Shown: in pieces, positions 25,946-34,665 of the stretch
Numbering within the stretch: the first letter of the stretch is position 1
Layout: each line of letters opens with the position of its first letter
Assembly (NCBI GenBank): GCA_024178355.1
Contig: JAMZNZ010000002.1
Coordinates: 973,501-1,037,500, forward strand
From: Maricaulaceae bacterium EIL42A08
Lineage (GTDB): Bacteria > Pseudomonadota > Alphaproteobacteria > Caulobacterales > Maricaulaceae
Direction: 5' to 3'
Length of the DNA stretch: 64,000 bases
The notes under the pieces: generated by a model
The model's database searches: none
What the model was told of the DNA's origin: nothing
Seen by the model: the letters and a program-made list of their open reading frames with translations, nothing else
Translations under genes and position numbers: made by a program

Positions 25946-26434
25946 TCACAGCGTGTCTGGCCGCAAGCCCGATCCCCCACCGGCAAGGCCGGTTCCGTCA
26001 TCGGATACCGGTCGCCCGCCGGCTTCATCCAGCGCCTCAATCTCACGCTCGGTAGGCGCTCGATCGATGGCCGCGTTGATCCGAGCCGACAGCTGAGGCG
26101 CTAGCCCCGTCGTCGCTCCGGCCTGAAGGCGCGGCGTGAGCGCAATCGCGTGAATGTCACAGCGCGCCGCCCGCCCGATCCAGCCGGTATTCCAGGTCCA
26201 CGCCTGGCATTGCTCGTTAAGCCCACATGCCGCCTGACAGGCCATCGCGCTTTCAGCTGCCAGGCCATCCAGACGGGCAATCACGGCCCCGCGGCGAGCG
26301 TGACCGTCGAGGGTTTGCAGGGGCTCCGGCGTTGAAACCGGCTCCAGCTGCGACAGGGCCAGGGTGAGTGCGAGTATCATCATGGCTGAAAGAGTGCCCG
26401 TCAGGCGTTTCGAAAGCGTTGCGAAACCGGTCAC
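25946..26434 (-). CDS. PAN/Apple-domain secreted protein
   Basis: A 162-aa protein with a signal peptide-like N-terminus (KRLTGTLSAMMILALTLALS) and a PAN-type core: CQAACGLNEQCQAWTWNTG followed by ARCDIHAIALTP, the Cys pattern C-x3-C-x5-C ... C. PAN domains bind protein or carbohydrate. The start is GTG at 26434; ATG 26383 would remove the basic n-region. The C-terminus is Gly/Asp-rich. Confidence 0.75.
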   Translation of the reverse strand: MTGFATLSKRLTGTLSAMMILALTLALSQLEPVSTPEPLQTLDGHARRGAVIARLDGLAAESAMACQAACGLNEQCQAWTWNTGWIGRAARCDIHAIALTPRLQAGATTGLAPQLSARINAAIDRAPTEREIEALDEAGGRPVSDDGTGLAGGGSGLRPDTL

Positions 26435-26483
26435 GGCTCGCTAACGGTGACGCGAACCCCTGTTGCGCAGGAGCGCCCCGACC

Positions 26484-27371
26484 ATGGCTGAGGCCAACGC
26501 CCCGAAATCCGAGACACCGGCCCAAGGCCCGATCGAACGTCTGATCGAAAGCCCGATTTTCTCTGGCGCGATCACAACGATCATTTTGCTCAATGCAGCG
26601 ATCCTGGGCGCTCTGACCTATCCGCTGCCGGACTGGCTGCGCATCGCGTTGCATACCACCGACATGGTGATCATCGGGATCTTCTGCGTTGAAATCGCGC
26701 TGAAGCTCTGGGTCTACAAATTCCGCTTCTTCAAGAAAGGCTGGAACTGGTTTGACCTCAGCGTGGTTCTGCTGTCGCTGATCCCGAATGCCGGGGCATT
26801 TACAGTTTTGCGGGCTTTAAGGGTTCTTCGCCTGTTTCGACTCTTTTCAGTGGTTCCTGAAATGCGCTCGGTGGTCGAGGCTCTGGCAAAGGCCATTCCG
26901 GGCATGGGCGCCATCATGCTTGTCCTCGGGGTCATCTTCTATGTATCCGCGGTTATGGGCTCGATGTTGTTCTCGGGCAGCCACCCGCAATTCTTCGGAG
27001 ATGTGGGCGAGGCAGGTTTTACCCTGTTCCAGATCATGACGCTGGAAAGCTGGTCGATGGGCGTTGCCCGCCCGATCCGCGCTGAACACCCGGTCATCGC
27101 GGACATCTTTTTCGTCACTTTCATCGTGCTGACGAGCTTCGCTGTGCTCAATCTATTCATCGCGGTGATCGTGGATAGCATGCAGTCCAAGCATTTCGAT
27201 GCCGAGACCGAGCGCCAGAACGAAGCCCATGACGAGCGCGAGCAATTACTGGAAGAATTCAAGGCGATGCGCAGCGAGATCGCTGAGCTGAAGACCCTGC
27301 TCGCCGCGCAAGTCAATCAGGGTGACGGCGGGTCGACGACGTCTGAAAACCGCGCCGACAAGTCTGAATAA
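26484..27371 (+). CDS. Bacterial voltage-gated sodium channel (NavBac)
   Basis: A 295-aa single-domain six-TM ion channel that assembles as a tetramer. The S4 voltage sensor has regularly spaced Arg (VLRALRVLRLFRLF). The selectivity filter is TLESWSM (residues about 186-192), identical to the NavAb/NavMs filter and diagnostic for Na+ over Ca2+. S6 is followed by a polar neck and a C-terminal coiled coil (EREQLLEEFKAMRSEIAELK), as in NavMs. ATG 26484 with AGGAG upstream is chosen. The 3' end overlaps the convergent PBP gene by 55 bp. Confidence 0.95.
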   Translation: MAEANAPKSETPAQGPIERLIESPIFSGAITTIILLNAAILGALTYPLPDWLRIALHTTDMVIIGIFCVEIALKLWVYKFRFFKKGWNWFDLSVVLLSLIPNAGAFTVLRALRVLRLFRLFSVVPEMRSVVEALAKAIPGMGAIMLVLGVIFYVSAVMGSMLFSGSHPQFFGDVGEAGFTLFQIMTLESWSMGVARPIRAEHPVIADIFFVTFIVLTSFAVLNLFIAVIVDSMQSKHFDAETERQNEAHDEREQLLEEFKAMRSEIAELKTLLAAQVNQGDGGSTTSENRADKSE

Positions 27372-29296
27372 AACGCGGCAAGGCTTTCTTCGCGAGCCGT
27401 GCGCCGACGCGGCGCGGGTGCTGAAAGCGCTCTGGGTTCAAGGCCCTGATGGGCTTCAGTCATGAACGCGCGCCATAGCTGAGCAGGCAGCTGACCGCCG
27501 GTGACCTGGTCGGTCGGGGTGTCATCGTCATTGCCGATCCACACCGCCGCAGTCAGGTAGCCGGTATAGCCGACAAACCAGGCATCGCGGCTGTTCTGAC
27601 TGGTCCCGGTTTTACCCGCCGCCACATGGCGATTGAGCCGTGCGCGGGTACCGGTGCCATCCAGCACAACCGATTGAAGCATCGTGGAAATCCAGCGCGC
27701 ATGCTCTTGCTCGATGACCTGTCGGCCCGGTGCGGGCTCCGGCGCGGCCCAGATCAGATCGCCCCGCGCATCGCGAATTTGGGTGACAAGAACCGGATCG
27801 GTGCGCCGACCGTCATTGGCAAAAGCTGCGTATACGGCTGTCATTTCAATAAGGTGGACTTCGCCCGCGCCGAGCGACAGAGCCGGAACAACATTGAGCT
27901 CAGACTGCACGCCGAGCCGCTGCGCCATCTCGGCTACGGCTTGCGGTCCGACTTCATTGCCCACCTGGGCGGCAATCGTATTGACCGAGCGCTTCAGCGC
28001 ATCGGCAATCGTGATCATGCCTCGAAAGCCACCGCCATAATTTTCTGGCGTCCAGCCCTCGATATCAATTGGCCGATCGCGGAAGGTCGAAGACGGATCC
28101 AGTTCCGCTTCAAATCCGGCTGCGAAAACAACGGGCTTGAAGGCAGAGCCGGGCTGGCGTTCGGCCTGGGTGACGCGATTGAACTGGCTCTCGCGATAAT
28201 CACGTCCGCCCACCATCGCGCGCACGCGGCCGGTCATGTCAATGGCCGCCAGAGCTGCCTCGCCCGCGTTCCGTGCGGCACCCTCACGGTCCATGAATTG
28301 AGTCAGCGTGGTGTGAGCCGTCTGCTGCAGGTCCGGGTCAATGCTGACCTCAATCGTGACCACATCCGGCAACGCCTCACCCAGCGCCAACTCGGCCTCC
28401 GCCACAGCCGCATCGAAGACATGGCCAAACACCGCCGGATCAAAGCCCGCCGCGTCGCTCTGGGATAAGTCCGCTGGCATGGTGACCGCGGATAAATACG
28501 TCAGCGGATCGATATAATCCGCATCCAGCATGGCCTGGAGCACGTCTTCAGCCCGCGCACGCGCTGCTTCAAGGTTATCGGTCGGTGCAAGGCGGCTCGG
28601 GGCCTTGGGAAGGGCAGCCAGGATCGCCGCTTCAGCGACCGTTAACTCACTGGCACTCTTATTAAAATACGTCTGAGCCGCCGCCTCGATGCCATAGGCC
28701 CGCTCACCCAGATAAACCCGGTTGAGATAGAGCTCCAGGATCTCGTCCTTGCTCAGAAGCTCTTCTAAAGCCAGCGCAATCCGGATTTCCTGGAGCTTGC
28801 GACGGATCGTTCTTTCCGGGCTCAGGATCAGATTCTTGACCAGCTGCATGGTCAGCGTCGAACCGCCCTGCACCGTCGAACCGGCCTGTAGATTCACCAT
28901 CATAGCCCGGATCAGACCGCGGCGATCCACGCCGTCATGCTCGTAAAAGCGCCGATCCTCGATAGCGAGAAAGGCCTGCGGCACATGGGCAGGCAGCTCA
29001 TCGAGGCGCACCGGCCGCTCATATCGTGGGCCCCTGACAACAAGGCGTTGCCCCTCACTGTCGACCATCGTGATCGAGCTTTCGCGGCGCACCTCCCACA
29101 GGGAAACGGCGCTGCCTGGAAGCTCCGGCAGATCATGGAAAGCCCAGCGCCAGGTGAACGCCCCGGCCACCAGCACCGCGACGACACCCAGCACCACAAC
29201 ACCAAAAATCGCCCGGACAACCCAGCCCATGGCAAAGCGGCGCATTGGTTTTATGTCGGCGCGGTAGGTAATGGGACGCTCCTTGATGGTGTGCAC
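27317..29296 (-). CDS. Class A penicillin-binding protein (PBP1A type)
   Basis: A 659-aa bifunctional enzyme. It has a cytoplasmic tail, TM near residues 25-48, then glycosyltransferase GT51 motifs AIEDRRFYEHDG, QGGSTLTMQLVKN and RRKLQE. The transpeptidase has SAFKP (Ser-x-x-Lys), SVN in KRSVNTIA and KTGT. It polymerises lipid II glycan and crosslinks stems. It is shorter than typical PBP1A (800 or more), with little between the two domains. GTG 29296 starts the longest form; ATG 29245 is possible. A Pro-rich C-terminus overlaps the channel gene antisense. Confidence 0.95.
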   Translation of the reverse strand: MHTIKERPITYRADIKPMRRFAMGWVVRAIFGVVVLGVVAVLVAGAFTWRWAFHDLPELPGSAVSLWEVRRESSITMVDSEGQRLVVRGPRYERPVRLDELPAHVPQAFLAIEDRRFYEHDGVDRRGLIRAMMVNLQAGSTVQGGSTLTMQLVKNLILSPERTIRRKLQEIRIALALEELLSKDEILELYLNRVYLGERAYGIEAAAQTYFNKSASELTVAEAAILAALPKAPSRLAPTDNLEAARARAEDVLQAMLDADYIDPLTYLSAVTMPADLSQSDAAGFDPAVFGHVFDAAVAEAELALGEALPDVVTIEVSIDPDLQQTAHTTLTQFMDREGAARNAGEAALAAIDMTGRVRAMVGGRDYRESQFNRVTQAERQPGSAFKPVVFAAGFEAELDPSSTFRDRPIDIEGWTPENYGGGFRGMITIADALKRSVNTIAAQVGNEVGPQAVAEMAQRLGVQSELNVVPALSLGAGEVHLIEMTAVYAAFANDGRRTDPVLVTQIRDARGDLIWAAPEPAPGRQVIEQEHARWISTMLQSVVLDGTGTRARLNRHVAAGKTGTSQNSRDAWFVGYTGYLTAAVWIGNDDDTPTDQVTGGQLPAQLWRAFMTEAHQGLEPRALSAPAPRRRTAREESLAAFYSDLSARFSDVVDPPSP

Positions 29297-29338
29297 ACAC
29301 AGACTGTCATGATCTGCGTTAAGGGCTAAATTCGGGCA

Positions 29339-29770
29339 ATGGCCAAGCCCTTTTATGAAACAAAGTCCTTAAAGGACATGTCTGGCGAAGAGTGGGAATC
29401 GCTCTGCGATGGCTGCGGCAAATGCTGTGTAGTCGTTCTTGAGGAAGAACAGACGGGCACGCTCTGGCGCACCAATGTGGGCTGCAAGCTGCTCGATCTG
29501 AAGACCGTTCGCTGCTCAGACTATGCGAGCCGTCACACCAAGGTGCCGTCCTGTGTCAAGCTTAGCCCCGACAACATCGCCGACTTGCACTGGATGCCCG
29601 ACACCTGTGCCTACCGCCTGTTGTCAGAGGGCAATCCACTGCCCGACTGGCACCCGCTGAAGACCGGCGATCCAGATAGCACCCGCAATGCCGGTGTCGG
29701 CGTTCATGGGACCCTGGTCAGTGAGACCGAGGTCGAGGATGACGACCTGGAAGATCACATCGTCGAGTAA
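29339..29770 (+). CDS. YcgN-family cysteine-cluster protein (UPF0260)
   Basis: A 143-aa protein with the hallmark CDGCGKCC near residue 28 and later single Cys residues (VGCKLLD, VRCSDY, PSCVKL, DTCAYRL), the eight-Cys pattern thought to bind metal or Fe-S. The rest, such as WHPLKTGDP near the end, fits UPF0260. Its role is unknown. It is divergent from the PBP gene 42 bp away. Confidence 0.92.
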   Translation: MAKPFYETKSLKDMSGEEWESLCDGCGKCCVVVLEEEQTGTLWRTNVGCKLLDLKTVRCSDYASRHTKVPSCVKLSPDNIADLHWMPDTCAYRLLSEGNPLPDWHPLKTGDPDSTRNAGVGVHGTLVSETEVEDDDLEDHIVE

Positions 29771-29773
29771 GCT

Positions 29774-30427
29774 TTAGTTACAGGCCTCAGCGGGGTCTTC
29801 CACAGAACAGGCCTGGATCTCGACCCATTCAGCCAGCTGGCGCGACAGCGTTGAGCTGGCACGGCTAAAGCTGCTCACGATGGCCCCCTGGCGGTTCTCA
29901 CTGGCGCGCGGCTCGGCGTCGAAAGTGCGCGTGGCGATCAAGGCGCGGGTGCTGCGATCTATCAGACGGGCGCGGATACCGACCCGGGTCAACGGTGCTG
30001 TGCCATCCCCATTGTCGTAGACAGCCTCAAAGTGGCGAAGTTGCAGATCAAGCTCAAAGCGCGCCCTTACTCCATCGGTCGCTGAGGCCGGCGCGACCGC
30101 GGGGGCCACGGTGTGAAAAGCATCAAGGATGACCGTGTAAAGCATGTCCGGTGCAGGAGACAGCCAGGCGGCTCCCGCCATATAGGCAATTTGCTCGCCA
30201 CGCTGGATGGCGATCTGATCACCGGCCAGACCCCGCGGTGCCGCCAGGCGACCAACGATCACGGTTGCCGCGCCCTCATCGGGCCCGCTCCCACGCAGGT
30301 CCGTGGTGGCAAGGCGGTACAGCGTATCCGGCTCGGTCTCTGGCAGAACCGAAATGCAGCCGGGAGCCACCAAAAAAGCGAGGCCAGCGACGGCAAAGCC
30401 AAGTTTACGGGTCAGTGCGCGCCTCAT
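29774..30427 (-). CDS. ABC transport auxiliary lipoprotein (PqiC/DUF330-like)
   Basis: A 217-aa protein with a lipobox-type signal (GLAFLVAPGCIS). The body has YRLATTDLRG, ERGEQIAYMAGAAWLSPAPD-like strand patterns and RTFDAEPRASENRQGAIV, typical of the ABC_trans_aux family that sits in the outer membrane beside MCE transporters. It is last gene of the Mla-like operon, overlapping mlaD by 4 bp. Confidence 0.88.
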   Translation of the reverse strand: MRRALTRKLGFAVAGLAFLVAPGCISVLPETEPDTLYRLATTDLRGSGPDEGAATVIVGRLAAPRGLAGDQIAIQRGEQIAYMAGAAWLSPAPDMLYTVILDAFHTVAPAVAPASATDGVRARFELDLQLRHFEAVYDNGDGTAPLTRVGIRARLIDRSTRALIATRTFDAEPRASENRQGAIVSSFSRASSTLSRQLAEWVEIQACSVEDPAEACN

Positions 30428-31389
30428 TGGGGCACCTCCACTTCTTCACCGGCAGACTGGCTAATAAAGCCCGCCGGATCCTGTTCCAACTCAAGGGTAA
30501 TGCGCTCCAGCGCCGCGATCAGCGAGCGCAGATCGCGAGACGCCGCAGACAATTCACCCAGGCCATCTTCGGCAAACTCTTCAACAGCCGGGCGAATAGT
30601 GACTAGCGCGTCGTAGGTTTCGCGCGAGGCCAAATCTACCGAGATCGACGCCGCCGAAACGTCATCAACCATCGGGCCCACTTCATTGAGCAGGAAGGCC
30701 TCGGTTGTTGACGCGAATTGCTCAACTCCGGCAGCAGCCGTGGAGATGTCGTTACCCGCCTGCTGAAGGCTTGCGATCGCGGCGCGCACATCGGTGACCA
30801 GCTGCTCCTGTTCAGACAGGGACTGGGAAATCTCACGCGAGTTGGCCAGAAGCTCCGAAAAGTTGGCGACATTTTCTTCACTCAGCAGCGCCGACGCCCG
30901 GGCGAAGGCCAGCTGCGCACTTTCAAGGGCCGTCTCACCGCCCGCAAACAGCTGTTCCAGCTGAGCCGGGTCGGCATAGATGCGCGGCGCGCGATCTCCC
31001 AGACGGCTTTCAAGCAACGGGGCTTCCGGCGAACCTGAAGCCAGCTGGATATAGGACAAGCCCGTCAAACCCTGCGGCTCCAGCTGGGCCACGCTATCGG
31101 CTTTGACCGGCGTTGCTGCATCAACCCGGATACGCGCAATCACCTCGCCCGGATTTTCAGGATTCAGGCCCAGCTCGGTCACCTCGCCAACCTGGATGCC
31201 GTTAAAGCGCACCTCAGAGGCGGTCCGCAGACCGCGAACGGGGCCGTCAAAGACCACGTCATATTCTTCAAACTCCTGGTCGATGCTCACATTGGCCAGC
31301 CACAGCAGGAAGACTGAACCTGCGGCCAGAAGAAATACGACAAAGAAGCCGACAAGCGCGTGATGAGCTTTGGTTTCCATAGGTCTCAT
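30424..31389 (-). CDS. MlaD-family MCE-domain protein
   Basis: A 321-aa protein with one N-terminal TM (HALVGFFVVFLLAAGSVFLL), an MCE domain (VVFDGPVRGLRTASEVRFNG; LTGLSYIQLASGSPEAPLLE) and a long helical C-terminus that would form the hexamer tube. It carries lipid across the periplasm with the MlaEF ABC core. ATG 31389 overlaps the mlaF stop (ATGA). Confidence 0.93.
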   Translation of the reverse strand: MRPMETKAHHALVGFFVVFLLAAGSVFLLWLANVSIDQEFEEYDVVFDGPVRGLRTASEVRFNGIQVGEVTELGLNPENPGEVIARIRVDAATPVKADSVAQLEPQGLTGLSYIQLASGSPEAPLLESRLGDRAPRIYADPAQLEQLFAGGETALESAQLAFARASALLSEENVANFSELLANSREISQSLSEQEQLVTDVRAAIASLQQAGNDISTAAAGVEQFASTTEAFLLNEVGPMVDDVSAASISVDLASRETYDALVTIRPAVEEFAEDGLGELSAASRDLRSLIAALERITLELEQDPAGFISQSAGEEVEVPQ

Positions 31390-32168
31390 CCCTCCTTATG
31401 GGGCTGTCTTAGCACGGCCCGCCCCCGCGGACCGCCGAAATACTCCTGAATCCACGGGTGGGAATGCTGTGTCAGCGTCGATAGCGGCTCATTGGCCACA
31501 ATACGCTTGTCCGCAATCACCGCCACGCGGTCACAGATGGCGTGCAGGCTATCAAGATCGTGGGTGATCATGATCACCGTCAGACCCAGCGCCTGGCTGA
31601 GCTCCAGGATCAAATTGTCGAACTCCGAGGCGCCAATGGGATCAAGCCCGGCAGTGGGTTCGTCGAGGAACAGGATATCCGGGTCCATCGCCAGCGCTCG
31701 GGCGATACCGGCGCGCTTTTTCATGCCGCCCGAGAGCTCGCTGGGCAGCTTGTTGCCGGCATGGTCAGGAAGCCCGGACAGGCCAATCTTCAGATCGGCA
31801 ATTTCGCGCATCAGCGAGACCGGCATCTTGATGTGCTCACGCAGCGGAGCCATCACATTTTCCTGCACGGTCAAGGAGGAAAACAGGGCACCGTTCTGGA
31901 ACAGGACGCCCCAGCGCCTTTCCAACGCAGCCCGGTCGCGGCGGCGCATTTTTGAGCGCGCATGGCCCTCAAAGAAAATCTCGCCACCGTCCGGGTCCTT
32001 AAGCCCCAGAATGGTGTTCAAAAGTACTGATTTTCCGGAGCCCGATCCACCAACGATGCCCTGAATCTCGCCACGGTGGACTTCAAAATCGAGGCCGTCA
32101 TGAACCACATGGGTGCCAAACTGGGAGCGCAGCCCGCGCACCTCGATAAGATTATCGTCGCCGGTCAT
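31386..32168 (-). CDS. MlaF-like ABC transporter ATPase
   Basis: A 260-aa protein with Walker A GGSGSGKSVLL, signature LSGGMKKRAGIARAL, Walker B ILFLDEPTAGLDP and H-loop ITHDLDSL. The SGGMKKR form is typical of the MCE-associated ATPases (MlaF). It is coupled by ATGA overlaps to both mlaE and mlaD. Confidence 0.96.
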   Translation of the reverse strand: MTGDDNLIEVRGLRSQFGTHVVHDGLDFEVHRGEIQGIVGGSGSGKSVLLNTILGLKDPDGGEIFFEGHARSKMRRRDRAALERRWGVLFQNGALFSSLTVQENVMAPLREHIKMPVSLMREIADLKIGLSGLPDHAGNKLPSELSGGMKKRAGIARALAMDPDILFLDEPTAGLDPIGASEFDNLILELSQALGLTVIMITHDLDSLHAICDRVAVIADKRIVANEPLSTLTQHSHPWIQEYFGGPRGRAVLRQPHKEG

Positions 32169-33418
32169 ATATCGAGCTCCAGATACAGGAGCGCGAACAG
32201 AGCATCGATAACGATGACGGCGAAAATCGACTGCACCACAGAGGTGGTCACGCGAGAGCCCAGGCTCTCCACATCACCGCCCACCTGAAGCCCGTGGCGG
32301 CAGCCGATAATAGCGATGACGAGGCCAAACACAGGAGCTTTGGACATCCCCACCATGAAGTGCGTGTAATCGATTGTGTCCTGCATCCGCTGGATAAAAA
32401 AGGCTGGCGAGATGTCCAGCGTCGCCCAGCTGACCAGCGCCCCGCCGATCACGCCTGTCAGCATGGCTGCAAAGGTCAGGAGCGGTGCCATGATCACACA
32501 GGCCACGACGCGCGGGATGACCAGCACCTCAAACGGATCAAGGCCCATCACCTTCATCGCGTCGATTTCCTGCTGCATCTTCATGGAGCCGATGGCGGCG
32601 GTAAACGCGCTATCCGATCGCCCGGCAAGCAGGATCGCCGTGATCAGAACGCCAAACTCCCGCAGCACCGACAGACCGACGAGCTCCACGGTGAAAACTG
32701 ATGCCCCGAAGGTCTCAAGCAGGTTCGCGCCCATGAAGGCGACCACCGCCCCGATGAAGAAGGACAGAACCGCGATGATCGGCAGCGCGTTGACCCCCGT
32801 CGTCTCCATCAGGTGAACCGTCGCCGTCAGGCGCAGGCGCGCCGGAATAAGGGCAATGCTGGAAAACGTCGTCACGGTTCGCCCGAAGAAGGCAAAGGTG
32901 TCCACCGTCTCTGACCAAGCCCCCTCAAGTCCGCGCCCGATCCGGGCCATAACCGCGATGATGCCGCCTTCATCCTCTTCAACTGGCGGGCAGGAGGCGA
33001 GGCGCTTTCGCATATCCGCCATCAGCCGGCGCGCAGGCCCGTGATCACCTATGTAGTGCCAGTCCCCATCCGGGTCGCCGCAGCGGCTCAGCGTTCGTCC
33101 CAACAAGTAAGCGCCTGAAGTGTCGATTCGCTTCAGACTGGTCAGGTCGATGATAATATCGCCGGGCTCATAGCCCTCTTCGATCCGTTTAAGCTGACTG
33201 TCAAAGCGCCCAATTGTTTCGACAACCCAGTCGCCACGCGGCTCGACGATGACTTTGCCATCCTCGTTACGCGTGATCAGCTCGGCCTCGGCGCGGGCTG
33301 TATCTGCGAATGTCGTTGCCAAAAGCGGTCCCCGGTTTGTCAGCAAAGGCAGGCTGGCTGCCCCTTGAGGCGGTATTATGGCGTGATTTTCTGTCTTCGC
33401 GACAGCAGCATTGCGCAA
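32165..33418 (-). CDS. MlaE-like permease with N-terminal STAS domain
   Basis: A 417-aa protein. Residues of about 45-150 form a STAS-like domain (IIIDLTSLKRIDTSGAYLLG). The rest is the MlaE/YrbE permease (SFFIGAVVAFMGANLLETFG; GSMKMQQEIDAMKVMGLDP; VIPRVVACVIMAPLLT). The fused STAS domain takes the place of a separate MlaB. The start is uncertain: the TTG at 33418 lies inside the MFS gene 3' end, and a TTG at 33322 behind GGGGA is a good alternative that removes the overlap. Confidence 0.9.
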   Translation of the reverse strand: MRNAAVAKTENHAIIPPQGAASLPLLTNRGPLLATTFADTARAEAELITRNEDGKVIVEPRGDWVVETIGRFDSQLKRIEEGYEPGDIIIDLTSLKRIDTSGAYLLGRTLSRCGDPDGDWHYIGDHGPARRLMADMRKRLASCPPVEEDEGGIIAVMARIGRGLEGAWSETVDTFAFFGRTVTTFSSIALIPARLRLTATVHLMETTGVNALPIIAVLSFFIGAVVAFMGANLLETFGASVFTVELVGLSVLREFGVLITAILLAGRSDSAFTAAIGSMKMQQEIDAMKVMGLDPFEVLVIPRVVACVIMAPLLTFAAMLTGVIGGALVSWATLDISPAFFIQRMQDTIDYTHFMVGMSKAPVFGLVIAIIGCRHGLQVGGDVESLGSRVTTSVVQSIFAVIVIDALFALLYLELDI

Positions 33419-34554
33419 ATAACCGCAATTCCTGCGGGGAGTGTCATGATTGCAAAGCCAGCCGTGCCAACAGTTGCGTAGGCAAAGCCGGAGGCCGACG
33501 TCGCGGCGGCCAGCACGAGCCCACCAGACAGCGCGGAATTCAGCGCCTGGGTTGTTGCGCCATAGCGTTCAGGTGCGTTTGCCGCAGCGAACTTCAAGAA
33601 GCCCAGATAGGTCGCCCCGAAGGTAAAGGCGTGCAGAATCTGTAGCGGGAAGAGCAGCGCCAGCGACGGCGAAAGCGCTAGAAACCCCCAGCGCAGGACC
33701 GAGGCAATCGCCCCCATGAGCATCATTATTTGCGGCGAGACGGACTTGAACCAGCGATCACTCTGCCACAGGAAAATGATTTCAGCCGCCACGCCGGTTG
33801 CCCACAGGCACCCCACCGCAAAGGAAGGAATGCCTTCAGCTCGCCAGGCCACAGCAGAGAAACCGTAGTAAAATCCATGAGCTCCCTGGACGAGCGCTGA
33901 GATCACAAAGGCCAGCGGCAGACCGTTAGCTTTTAACGCCTGTACCAATCCCTGGTCCTCGGCATCGACTTCAGTCTGCCTGGCCGGTGGGAGACGTCGG
34001 CCCTCCGGAAGCATCAATGAGGCCAGAACTGCAAGCCCGACCCCACTGAGTGTCCAATAGAGCGCCGCCTCGTTTCCGATCCACCCGATCAGCGCGCCAC
34101 AGGCAATATTGCCAATGATGAAGGTTGCCGATCCAAAAGCTCTGGGCGGACCAAAGGCAAAGCGTCGGCGGGACGCCTCACGTACCGCAAAGCTGTCGAT
34201 GACCGGAATCACACCCGTCAGCGCCCCACCCGCCAGGCCAGCCAGCGCCACGATCAGCCAGGGATTGGTCGCCGGGATGTGAGCGAGGAAAAGCAGGATC
34301 GCCGCCAGCACGAAGGCAGAAACCGCATCACGCCGGCGCGAGGCCCGGTCGGCAAAGGCTGCGCCCAACGGGGCTGCGATTACCCGCCCCGCCATGGCGG
34401 CACCGGTGGCAAGCCCTATCATTTCAGGACTTAAGCCGCGCCCTTCAAACCAGACGGGCATATAGGGCAGGTAGGCCCCGAAGCCGAGATAGAAGGCTCC
34501 ATAAAACAGAGCAAAGCGCGTTTTGCGCGGAATGCGTTTCAAAGCGGCGAGCAT
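33376..34554 (-). CDS. MFS transporter (HcaT/MFS_1-like)
   Basis: A 392-aa protein with 12 predicted TM segments. The N-terminal signature is FYGAFYLGFGAYLPYMPVWF. The loop 2-3 motif is GAAFADRASRRRD, with an EGRRLPPAR central loop. The start of TM1 and the layout recall the 3-phenylpropionate permease-like MFS_1_like group. The substrate is unknown. It precedes the Mla operon on the same strand and may share its promoter. Confidence 0.88.
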   Translation of the reverse strand: MLAALKRIPRKTRFALFYGAFYLGFGAYLPYMPVWFEGRGLSPEMIGLATGAAMAGRVIAAPLGAAFADRASRRRDAVSAFVLAAILLFLAHIPATNPWLIVALAGLAGGALTGVIPVIDSFAVREASRRRFAFGPPRAFGSATFIIGNIACGALIGWIGNEAALYWTLSGVGLAVLASLMLPEGRRLPPARQTEVDAEDQGLVQALKANGLPLAFVISALVQGAHGFYYGFSAVAWRAEGIPSFAVGCLWATGVAAEIIFLWQSDRWFKSVSPQIMMLMGAIASVLRWGFLALSPSLALLFPLQILHAFTFGATYLGFLKFAAANAPERYGATTQALNSALSGGLVLAAATSASGFAYATVGTAGFAIMTLPAGIAVICAMLLSRRQKITP

Positions 34555-34665
34555 GGGTGTCGGTTTAACCCCATCAGCGTCGAAGCGAAAGCGTGCGCAA
34601 CGGCTAAATGGTGAACAGTGTTTGCACTTGGCGTGGCGTGCAGGTGCGGATAGCTTCGCGCGCCA

